From: Dawidia soli
GTDB taxonomy: Bacteria > Bacteroidota > Bacteroidia > Cytophagales > Cyclobacteriaceae
DNA length: 64,000 bases
Reading direction: 5' to 3'
Assembly (NCBI RefSeq): GCF_018598185.1
Contig: NZ_JAHESC010000006.1
Coordinates: 62,001-126,000, forward strand
In this document: piece by piece, positions 29,301 to 35,588 of the stretch
Position numbering within the stretch: the first letter of the stretch is position 1
How the letters are laid out: the number at the start of each line of letters is the position of its first letter
Made by a program: the position numbers and the translations under genes
The notes under the pieces: generated by a model
What the model saw: only the letters and a program-made list of their open reading frames with translations
What the model was told of the DNA's origin: nothing
The model's database searches: none

Positions 29301-31034
29301 CACCTGGCCGGTTTGCCGAACACCCTGAGCGGTGTGGCCCAGGGGATCATCCGCACGCTGCGCCTCTACGCTCCCGATTCTTACAGCGGTCTGCTAATGT
29401 CTTTCTGGTCGGTGAATGGCAACGGTGTTACCGGGCCTCCCGTAGCCGACGGCGCGAAGGGTATGGTATACTGGCACCAGGGTGATGTGACCTATTCAGC
29501 CCAACGCAACGCTGAGTTTGCCAACCAGTTGTTGCCTGCTACGGGTGATCGGGGTGACTTTATCGGCGTAGAGAAAAACGGTTGGAGCGCGGGGAACTGG
29601 TTTGTGAAACAAAACCGTCGGGATTATTACTGGAACGATACACAAAATGCGAAGTGGGTAAGCTGGTCGAAGACGCTGGGCCAGGGTGTTAACCTGCCGC
29701 TGCTCGGCTGGCAGATCTCGATCGGCCACATGGGCTTGCCGAATACGGTGAACCGGTATGAAGATACGTTTATGCCGTACTTCTTTACCCACAAACAAGA
29801 GTTCTTTGACGCCGGCTTTATCGGCTTCCTGGCGGGCAAGGGCCTGGCGGATTGTACAGATTTTACAAACCTGAACGGCAACTCGCTGGAGGCAAACGGC
29901 AATGCCGGCGACAACGGTTGGTTCTTTGAGCAGCTCAAGGCGTTCGATGCCGGGCGTCCTTACCTGACGGGAGTTACTCCGGCATCGGTGAGCATTACAT
30001 CGCCTGCGGCGCAGAGCTCGTTTACCGCGCCGGCTTCGATCCAGCTCGCTGCCACGGCGGGCGCCGGCACGGGTGGCACGATCACGAAGGTGGAGTTCTT
30101 TCAGGGTACTGTGAAGCTGGGGGAAGATACCAGCGCTCCGTATGCCTTTGCCTGGACGAATGTAGCGGCGGGATCGTATAGCCTGACGGCAAAGGTGACC
30201 ACGTCCAGTGGCACGACGGCTACGTCTTCGGTTGTTGCCATTACCGTAACGGTGCCGAACACCAATACGCCTCCGGTAGTAAGTCTGACGGCACCGGTGG
30301 ACGGAACGGCTTATACTGCGCCGGCCACGGTTGTATTGCAGGCATCGGCTTCTGACAACGGTGTTGTTACTAAGGTTGAATTCTTTCAGGATGGTGTGAA
30401 ACTCGGGGAAGATACGTCTGCTCCGTATACCTATACCTGGAGTGGTGTTGCCGCGGGTAGCTATGCGCTTGCTGCAAAGGCTACCGACAATGAAGGTGTC
30501 AGCACTACTTCTGCTGTGGTCACGGTTACGGTAACGAATCCTACCGGTGGTTGCACGGGTGTGCCGCTGTATGTGGAGAACAGCGGCTATGTCGCGGGCA
30601 GCCAGGTGCAGCAGGGTGGTTCTATTTACCAGTGTCGTGAGTGGCCGTACTCGGGCTGGTGTAACGGCGCTGCGTGGGCGTATGGTCCCGGCACGGGTAT
30701 GTACTGGCAGGACGCCTGGGTTTTAAAGGGCGCGTGTGGTGCACAGCAACGTGTGGCGGTGGAAGCTCTTGCGGCGGAAGGTGCGACGATCACGCTGTAC
30801 CCGAATCCCGGTGAAAGCAACCGTGTCCAGGTTGTAACGATCGACTTCACACAAGACGCCGGCGATGTGGCCGTACAGGTAATGAAGGCGGATGGCGTTC
30901 AACTTGTAGACCGGAAATATCAGGGTGTCCGGCGCTCATTGCAGGTAGAAGTGCCGGCGTTGCCGGGCGGATTATACCTGATCCGCATCGGTGCCGGATC
31001 GCAGAGCGGCCTGGTGCGTTACCTGGTACGTTAG
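26394..31034 (+). CDS. large modular chitinase: GH18 plus an unrecognised second domain, CBM5/12 modules, T9SS domain
   Basis: A 1546-residue secreted multidomain chitinase. Order: signal peptide (to about 32; MAYRRW at codon 12 is an alternative start), CBM5/12-like module (45-96), two Ig-like repeats (103-288), second CBM (293-350), Ig-like repeat (355-445), GH18 barrel (about 452-792) with FDGIDIDLE near 564-572, an unrecognised domain of some 380 residues (about 811-1190), two Ig-like repeats (1195-1382), C-terminal CBM5/12 (1385-1450) and a T9SS sorting domain (YPNPGESN ... VRYLVR). The unknown domain has barrel-like segments such as AIFVIEPDTWGYFLQNAL and may be a second enzyme. The C-terminal CBM is almost identical to that of the upstream chitinase. 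Confidence 0.9.
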   Translation: MIRYYTPAAGRMAYRRWFAVLLLIFCITAAQASSRVDRDETCVACTDPVWTATNVYTGGARVSLNNKIYEARWWTQGENPETRSGEWDVWRYIGPCDGGGTNVNPTVSLTAPANGASFAAPASITLTATASDADGTVAKVGFYAGSTLLGEDTSTPYSYTWTGVGSGTYSLTARATDNAGGTATTAAVSITVTGATNASPVATLTAPANGATFTAPASITLTATASDADGTVTKVGFFNGTTLLGEDTSAPYSYAWASVPAGSYTLRAVATDNAGATGTSATASVTVNGNTGGGCTVPAYVNGSAYNTGDEVQYNNKKYKCEVGGWCSLGGAYEPGIGWAWDNAWELLGDCTGGNNGPSVNITAPTAGTNFPVGQAITIAVTASDADGTVTKVEFLVDGVKIGEDASAPYSISWTTTPGYHTLVARATDNSGFTKESAAVSITAGDVNTGGLPARIMSGYWHSWGGGVPFVKLRDVSPKWDVINISFVEPVTVGSTNGQVKFVLAGATADYTVANFKSDIKLLQSQGKKIVISIGGYEGYFSLTTAAARNTFVSNMKSIIDEYGFDGIDIDLEQSSLELETGDADFRNPTSPKVVQMIGAIRDLCNHYGDDFILTFAPEAFYLQLGYQWYAGLHSSVDRRAGVYIPVIHALRDKLTYVQSQLYNQPAIMGLNGTLYSSGNPDYLVSMTDMLLKGFNVGGNPSYFFPPLRPDQVVIAVPASAGAAGSGQVTNQQLQQAFNYIVKGQSYGGQYTMTGTYPALRGIMAWSINWDVLQNNNSFVNSNRTYLDGLGAPAAARAAAPMVTAQAAPTVPAGWGDFQMGLVSDNTNIINVRMKKALQENVKLGYRYAYVNNGVDPSSNALSWLFNQWGTDYSRNSQEMGLRPAYVIYMLQEEGGAAALKNNIRNADFMRKYFSSIRTVAEKSNGYKAIFVIEPDTWGYFLQNALEQGTVSDPRQVPATVSNLGAGYEHLAGLPNTLSGVAQGIIRTLRLYAPDSYSGLLMSFWSVNGNGVTGPPVADGAKGMVYWHQGDVTYSAQRNAEFANQLLPATGDRGDFIGVEKNGWSAGNWFVKQNRRDYYWNDTQNAKWVSWSKTLGQGVNLPLLGWQISIGHMGLPNTVNRYEDTFMPYFFTHKQEFFDAGFIGFLAGKGLADCTDFTNLNGNSLEANGNAGDNGWFFEQLKAFDAGRPYLTGVTPASVSITSPAAQSSFTAPASIQLAATAGAGTGGTITKVEFFQGTVKLGEDTSAPYAFAWTNVAAGSYSLTAKVTTSSGTTATSSVVAITVTVPNTNTPPVVSLTAPVDGTAYTAPATVVLQASASDNGVVTKVEFFQDGVKLGEDTSAPYTYTWSGVAAGSYALAAKATDNEGVSTTSAVVTVTVTNPTGGCTGVPLYVENSGYVAGSQVQQGGSIYQCREWPYSGWCNGAAWAYGPGTGMYWQDAWVLKGACGAQQRVAVEALAAEGATITLYPNPGESNRVQVVTIDFTQDAGDVAVQVMKADGVQLVDRKYQGVRRSLQVEVPALPGGLYLIRIGAGSQSGLVRYLVR

Positions 31035-31068
31035 AGATCAAGCTACTTTTTATAGTCAGATGAACAAA

Positions 31069-31100
31069 GGAATATCGCCGTAATGGCGATATTCCCTTTT
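31069..31100 (+). terminator. terminator after the chitinase operon
   Basis: A perfect 11-bp stem GGAATATCGCC/GGCGATATTCC (31069-31079 with 31085-31095) with a 5-nt loop, followed by CTTTT. It sits 35 bp after the large chitinase stop codon. Confidence 0.85.
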
Positions 31101-31147
31101 AATGTAAGACGGTTGTTGCTATACTTTTTCCGCGTGTGCACGGGGTG

Positions 31148-31188
31148 CCATTTAATAATTGCGCGGCGCCGTTCAATAACTGCATTCC
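31148..31188 (+). promoter_or_regulatory. 41-bp twin-box element upstream of GH16 gene
   Basis: Direct repeats CCATTTAATAATTGC (from 31148) and CCGTTCAATAACTGC (from 31169), 21 bp apart and about 89 bp before the GH16 start. It matches the element at 24083-24123 at 32 of 41 positions and lies at nearly the same distance from its gene, so both genes are probably under one regulator. Confidence 0.7.
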
Positions 31189-31276
31189 TCCTTTCTTTTT
31201 CTGCTGCCTAACATTGTATGCCGGTTGTGTGGTGCAGCCGGTGTTAACGGATTGTTTCACTTTTACTTTTTATGCT

Positions 31277-32731
31277 ATGAAAAAAATTATTACGAAGATG
31301 GAGCAAAACCTCCGGCTGCTGCTGTTGCCGTTGCTGGCATTTGCCGCCAACGGGGCGTTTGCGCAGAACTGGCAGCTGGTCTGGCAGGATGAGTTTACGA
31401 ACGGGATCAGCTCCGACTGGGTGTTTGAGACCGGCACCGGCAGCGATGGCTGGGGGAACCAGGAGCTGCAATATTACCGCCGCGAGAATGCCACGGTGGA
31501 AAACGGTCAGCTGGTGATCACGGCACGTCGCGAGAACTTCAACGGCTCTGCCTATACTTCGGCCCGTATGAAAACACAGGGCAAGAAGTCGTGGCGCTAC
31601 GGCAAGATCGAGGCGCGGATCGCCATGCCGAACTTCCAGGGCTCCTGGCCTGCTTTCTGGATGCTGGGTGACAACATCAGCACCGGCGCGGGCTGGCCTG
31701 CCTGCGGTGAGATCGATATCATGGAGCATGTGAACACCGGCAGCGACATTCACGGTACTGTTCACTGGTCTGATAACAATAATCAGTATGCCAGCTACGG
31801 TGGCTCTACCAATACCAACGTGACCGGCTATCACCTCTATACCATCGAGTGGAATGCGAACACGATCCGCTGGTTCATCGATGGCAACCAGTATCATGTG
31901 ATCGACATCACGAACGGCGTGAGCGGCACACATGAGTTTCATAACAACTTCTTTATTCTGCTCAACCTGGCTGTGGGTGGTCGCTGGCCGGGATGGACTG
32001 TGAACGATGCTGCGCTGCCGGCAAAGTATTACGTCGACTATGTGAAGGTATACCAGGACGGTGGTGGCAACCCGCCGACTTCCAGCACGACCATTCAAGC
32101 GGAGAACTACGGCACCATGCTGGGTGTGCAGACAGAAGCTACGACCGATGCAGGTGGTGGCCTGAATGTAGGCTATATCGATGCGGGTGACTGGATGGCT
32201 TATTATAATGTAAACTTTCCGACTTCGGGTAACTATACTATCGAGTACCGCGTTGCCAGCCAGAACGGTGGTGGCCGTCTGTCGGCCGACCTCAATGCCG
32301 GGTCAATCGTACTGGGCGCGCTCGATGTGCCGAATACGGGTGGATGGCAGAACTGGACAACGGTTTCGCATACGGTCTATGTCAATGCAGGGACTTATAA
32401 CTTCGGCGTGTTTGCACAAGCCGGTGGCTGGAACCTGAATTGGATCCGCATTACGCGCCAGGGTGCTGCTGCGTCGTTGCAGGGTGCGAAGGTTGCTCCC
32501 GATCAGTCTGCGGCTTTTGATATTTATCCGAACCCGGTTGCGAACGAGCTTAACGTGGTGTCGTCGGAGGATCTTGCTTCCGGTAGCGTGCAGATCGTTG
32601 ATAAGGCGGGTAAGAAGGTGATGACGATGGGTGGTTCTAAAAAGATCGATGTGTCGTCGCTGCAGCCGGGGTTTTATACGTTGACGTTTATTCGCAATGG
32701 CAAGACTGTAAGCCGGAATTTTGTGAAGTGA
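31277..32731 (+). CDS. secreted GH16 beta-glucanase (laminarinase-like) with CBM6 and T9SS domain
   Basis: A 484-residue secreted enzyme. The signal peptide (to about residue 30) is followed by a GH16 domain (about 32-282) with the catalytic motif GEIDIME, giving nucleophile E145, D147 and acid/base E150. A CBM6 follows (about 292-420; TIQAENYGTMLGVQTE, YIDAGDWMAYYNV, NLNWIRITR), then a T9SS sorting domain (FDIYPNPVANELNV ... SRNFVK). Likely substrates are beta-1,3-glucans such as laminarin or fungal cell-wall glucan, which fits the neighbouring chitinases. I start it at 31277 because the region upstream carries the twin-box element and codes for no export signal. Confidence 0.92.
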   Translation: MKKIITKMEQNLRLLLLPLLAFAANGAFAQNWQLVWQDEFTNGISSDWVFETGTGSDGWGNQELQYYRRENATVENGQLVITARRENFNGSAYTSARMKTQGKKSWRYGKIEARIAMPNFQGSWPAFWMLGDNISTGAGWPACGEIDIMEHVNTGSDIHGTVHWSDNNNQYASYGGSTNTNVTGYHLYTIEWNANTIRWFIDGNQYHVIDITNGVSGTHEFHNNFFILLNLAVGGRWPGWTVNDAALPAKYYVDYVKVYQDGGGNPPTSSTTIQAENYGTMLGVQTEATTDAGGGLNVGYIDAGDWMAYYNVNFPTSGNYTIEYRVASQNGGGRLSADLNAGSIVLGALDVPNTGGWQNWTTVSHTVYVNAGTYNFGVFAQAGGWNLNWIRITRQGAAASLQGAKVAPDQSAAFDIYPNPVANELNVVSSEDLASGSVQIVDKAGKKVMTMGGSKKIDVSSLQPGFYTLTFIRNGKTVSRNFVK

Positions 32732-32758
32732 CATTGGGTTAATGTGTTTATATGTCTG

Positions 32759-32790
32759 GGGCTTCTCTGAAAGGAGAGGCCCTTTTTTTT
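32759..32790 (+). terminator. terminator after the GH16 gene
   Basis: The stem GGGCTTCTC/GAGAGGCCC (32759-32767 with 32774-32782, one G-U pair that works only in the plus-strand RNA) is followed by eight T. It is 27 bp after the GH16 stop. Confidence 0.9.
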
Positions 32791-32828
32791 GATGCGGAGC
32801 AACTGGGCTGACGGCGCCTAAGGGCGAA

Positions 32829-32902
32829 GGCGGTCGGAGACCGCCACCATACGGGGCACCGGTCTCGCCCCGAAACGGGACTAAAGACCGGCGCCAGATG
32901 CG
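32829..32902. repeat. double-stem dispersed repeat, copy 2
   Basis: First stem GGCGGTC/GACCGCC (32829-32845). Second arm from GGCACCGGTCT (32855) pairs with AGACCGGCGCC and ends in the shared box GCGCCAGATGCG (to 32902). The plan is that of copies at 20133 and 49539, with different but compensating stem bases. Confidence 0.6.
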
Positions 32903-32988
32903 GGCCATTGGGGCGCATCGTGATGCTGGTGGTGGTGCGAGGTGGTGCCGGGTGATATGTCGGGGATAACTTTATTATGGCGTATCCC

Positions 32989-33075
32989 TGGCTTTGGTAT
33001 GGCTTTAGTATGGCTGAATATCGCTATAAGGTCGCTATAAGGTCACTGTAAGGTCGCTAAAAGGTCGCGGTAAGC
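32989..33075. repeat. 11-bp minisatellite, about 8 units
   Basis: Three units of the TGGCTTTGGTA type (32989, 33000, 33011, the last 10 bp) run directly into five units of the TCGCTATAAGG type (33021, 33032, 33043, 33054, 33065). The period of about one helical turn is kept throughout. It lies 73 bp before the DUF6265 lipoprotein start. Confidence 0.75.
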
Positions 33076-33148
33076 CTGGCTGGTTTTGGGGTTGGATCGA
33101 GCGGGCGATGCGTACGGAAGATGTGCTTTGAATTATATATTTTTGGAT

Positions 33149-33676
33149 ATGAAGATACCGTATTATACCCTTCTGCGAAAGTGTTTCGTTGTGTTGATAT
33201 TGATCGTTTTGTCGGGTGCTTGTAGTAAAGCAAAACGAAACGAGCCGGTGGCTGTGGAGGCAACTCCCTATGGGAGGCTGAAGTCTGCGGCGTGGTTGTT
33301 GGGGGCGTGGCGGAATAGTACGTCTCGCGGGGAGTTGTACGAGGCCTGGCGGGTGAAGGATGATTCGACGTATGCGGGGAGGAGTTGTTTTGTCGTGGGG
33401 AAGGATACGGTTTCGTCGGAGACGGTGGCGCTGGCTATGCGCGGGGGTAAGCTGCTGTATATCCCGACGGTGCGGGATCAGAATCATGGGCAGCCGGTGA
33501 CGTTTACGGAGACGACGGTGACCGAAAATGAGATGATCTTTGAGAATCCGGTGCACGATTTTCCGCAGCGGATCACGTATAGACAGGTTGGGGACGATTC
33601 TTTGGTGGCGGTGATCTCGGGGATGCAGGGGGAGAAAGAAAAGTCTGTGAAGTTTCCGATGAGCCGGGTAAGATAA
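33149..33676 (+). CDS. DUF6265-type lipoprotein
   Basis: A 175-residue predicted lipoprotein (LIVLSGAC lipobox near residue 24). The mature part matches the DUF6265 pattern: WLLGAWRNSTSRGELYEAWRVKDDSTYAG, ALAMRGGKLLYIPTV, and the hallmark FENPVHDFPQRITYRQ. This lipocalin-like family has no assigned function. The start at 33149 gives the signal peptide; the 21 codons upstream do not. It is 6 bp before mobA, so the two may be cotranscribed although no functional link is obvious. The 11-bp minisatellite lies just upstream. Confidence 0.7.
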   Translation: MKIPYYTLLRKCFVVLILIVLSGACSKAKRNEPVAVEATPYGRLKSAAWLLGAWRNSTSRGELYEAWRVKDDSTYAGRSCFVVGKDTVSSETVALAMRGGKLLYIPTVRDQNHGQPVTFTETTVTENEMIFENPVHDFPQRITYRQVGDDSLVAVISGMQGEKEKSVKFPMSRVR

Positions 33677-33682
33677 ATTCAG

Positions 33683-34243
33683 ATGGAGGCGGTATTGAAT
33701 GGGTTGATCCTAAGTGGCGGATATAGCTCGCGCATGGGGCGGGATAAGGCTTTACTGGAATATCATGGAATGCCGCAGCGCGAATATTTGCGTCGTGTAT
33801 TGGCGGCGTGCTGTGCGGAGGTATTCCTTTCGTGCCGACCGGACCAGGTGGTTGATGCGGGGTGGAAGGTTGTGGTGGATGTGTTTGATTTCCGCACGCC
33901 GCTGAATGGTATTATGAGTGCGTTGCAGCTGCATCCTGATCGTGCGTGGCTGGCGGTGGCCGTGGATATGCCGCGGGTCGACGAGGCTGTGCTTTTGCAG
34001 TTGCTGGGTGCGCGTGATCCGGAGAAGATCGCTACGTGCTTTTATAATCCGGTGCGACGGATGCCGGAGCCCTTGCTGACGATCTGGGAGCCTGCTGCGT
34101 TGCCGGTGTTACAACGCTATGTGGCCCAGGGTACGGTGGGTCCGCAGTACGTGCTGAATAACGAGATTATACAGGCTATACAGCCTTTGGATGCCGATAT
34201 TTTTCTAAATGTAAATTATCCCACGGACTGGCCTTCTCTATAG
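33683..34243 (+). CDS. mobA: molybdenum cofactor guanylyltransferase, MobA-like
   Basis: A 186-residue nucleotidyltransferase. The N-terminal loop LILSGGYSSRMGRDKALL is the MobA GTP-binding signature, and VAVDMPRVDEAVL holds the metal-binding aspartate region; FYNPVRRMPEPLLTIW matches the later MobA motif. MobA attaches GMP to Mo-molybdopterin to give the bis-MGD cofactor used by NasA/NapA-type nitrate reductases, exactly the type encoded at 44020-47529. It overlaps the convergent nitrate-reductase-associated gene by 6 bp. Confidence 0.88.
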   Translation: MEAVLNGLILSGGYSSRMGRDKALLEYHGMPQREYLRRVLAACCAEVFLSCRPDQVVDAGWKVVVDVFDFRTPLNGIMSALQLHPDRAWLAVAVDMPRVDEAVLLQLLGARDPEKIATCFYNPVRRMPEPLLTIWEPAALPVLQRYVAQGTVGPQYVLNNEIIQAIQPLDADIFLNVNYPTDWPSL

Positions 34244-34705
34244 CAGGGCGAACTCGCGCAGGGCGCGGGGAAAATTCTTTTGCTCGTGCGCCGAGGCGCT
34301 CAATTTTACCAGTGCAAAACGTTGCAGGATCGAGAGGCCATACCATTGCGCTGACGAGATGGTGTAACAAAGCTGTTCTAATTTTTCGCACAGGCTGGCC
34401 GGTATTTCCTGCAGGCGTGCCGGGGTGCAGGCTGCTGCGGGGAGCAATGGGGTTGCATCGTGGCCGGTGCGCAGTTGTATGGTATCGCACAGGAAGTCCC
34501 GGTAGTCTTCTACTTCGGTGTCGGTTTCGCAGGGCAATACCGCCAGCAAGGAACGTTCTTCGGTCGTCATGCGGCTCCATTCTGCCAGTTTGAGCTTTAT
34601 TAAGCAAGCGTCCAGCTTGTAGCGTACGATCATGGGGATGCAGCGTACGTTGTCTTCGATAAAGTCTTCTTCGAAAGCGAAATACTCGATGGCTGTTGTT
34701 GTCAT
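34238..34705 (-). CDS. nitrate reductase associated protein
   Basis: A 155-residue soluble protein matching the nitrate-reductase-associated family: FAFEEDFIEDNVRCIPMIVRYKLDACLIKLKLAEWSRM split over two helices, EERSLLAVLPCETDTEVEDYR, and later helices ending FPRALREFALL. Members are found beside assimilatory nitrate reductase genes; the biochemical role is not established. The start at 34705 lies 2 bp after cobA. Together the two genes form a minus-strand unit read from the nirB-facing promoter region. Confidence 0.8.
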   Translation of the reverse strand: MTTTAIEYFAFEEDFIEDNVRCIPMIVRYKLDACLIKLKLAEWSRMTTEERSLLAVLPCETDTEVEDYRDFLCDTIQLRTGHDATPLLPAAACTPARLQEIPASLCEKLEQLCYTISSAQWYGLSILQRFALVKLSASAHEQKNFPRALREFALL

Positions 34706-34707
34706 GG

Positions 34708-35484
34708 TCAGGAACGTTTTACGAGGTACGGATCTTTCTGTAAGGTCAGGGCGTGGGTGAGCGTGTGTTCGTCGACTACTTTGCCGATGACGATGACGGC
34801 GGGAGAGCTCAGGCCTTGCTGCCGGACGGTGTCTACAATATTGCAAAGCATCGATATGGCGATCTGCTGATCGGCGCAGGTGGCGTTTTGTACGATGGCT
34901 ACCGGCTCCAGCGGTGAGCGTGCCTGGCTGAACAGCCGGACGATCTCGGGGAGCTGGGCCATGCCCATTAATATAACGACGGTGGCGGTGGACTGTGCGG
35001 CGTGGTAGAGGTCGCCGGCCAGGGAGCCGTCGCTCAGCACGCCTGTCACTACCCAGAAGCTTTCATTGACATGCCGTTTGGTGAGGGGAATGCCTGCGGC
35101 GGCGGGTGCTGCCAGGGCGCTGGAGATGCCGGGGATCACTTCGGCGGTGACGCCATGCTGTTGTAAATAGACGAGTTCCTCGTGGCCCCGGCCGAATACA
35201 AACGGATCTCCGCCTTTGAGCCGTACCACGGTGTGAGATCGTTGTGCATAAAAGAGGAGCAGTGCGTTGATCTCTTCCTGCTCAAAGGCTTTATGGCCGC
35301 GGCGCTTCCCTACATATACCAGCCGGCAACCGGGTTTGGCGTGCTCCAGTAATGCCGGTGCGACCAGTGCATCATATAATAGAATGTCGGCCTGGGCGAC
35401 GGCTTTCAGTCCTTTGACGGAGATCAGATCCGGGTCGCCGGGGCCAGCGCCCACCAACAAAACTTTTCCTTCGCTTGGTACCAT
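34708..35484 (-). CDS. cobA: uroporphyrinogen-III C-methyltransferase
   Basis: A 258-residue SUMT that methylates uroporphyrinogen III twice to precorrin-2, the first step to siroheme, the NirB cofactor. Family motifs are LVGAGPGDPDLISVKGLKAV split near residue 15, VYVGKRRG, VVRLKGGDPFVFGRG, VIPGISSALAAPAAAGIPLT and VILMGM. It lacks the CysG dehydrogenase/ferrochelatase half, so those steps must be encoded elsewhere. It is divergent from nirB across a region holding several TACGTA boxes, so both may be induced together. Confidence 0.93.
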   Translation of the reverse strand: MVPSEGKVLLVGAGPGDPDLISVKGLKAVAQADILLYDALVAPALLEHAKPGCRLVYVGKRRGHKAFEQEEINALLLFYAQRSHTVVRLKGGDPFVFGRGHEELVYLQQHGVTAEVIPGISSALAAPAAAGIPLTKRHVNESFWVVTGVLSDGSLAGDLYHAAQSTATVVILMGMAQLPEIVRLFSQARSPLEPVAIVQNATCADQQIAISMLCNIVDTVRQQGLSSPAVIVIGKVVDEHTLTHALTLQKDPYLVKRS

Positions 35485-35497
35485 GCTGTTATTGTTT

Positions 35498-35577
35498 TAC
35501 GTAATAATACGTAAATACTTTGCGTAATACGAGACTATTTACGTATTATTACTTAAAAATAAGGTTCTTAGTACTTA
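35498..35577. promoter_or_regulatory. TACGTA operator cluster between cobA and nirB
   Basis: Exact TACGTA hexamers at 35498, 35508 and 35540, with near matches TGCGTA (35521), TACTTA (35550) and TACTTA (35572). Adjacent boxes are often exactly 10 bp apart. They lie between the divergent cobA and nirB starts. The same hexamers cluster before the sensor kinase and narK, so a shared nitrate-responsive regulator is likely. Confidence 0.65.
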
Positions 35578-35588
35578 AATCGTTTGAA

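Noticed and set aside
34706-34846. Upstream extension of the nitrate-reductase-associated protein
   Set aside because: It overlaps cobA in another frame, is arginine-rich, and the family begins near the ATG at 34705.
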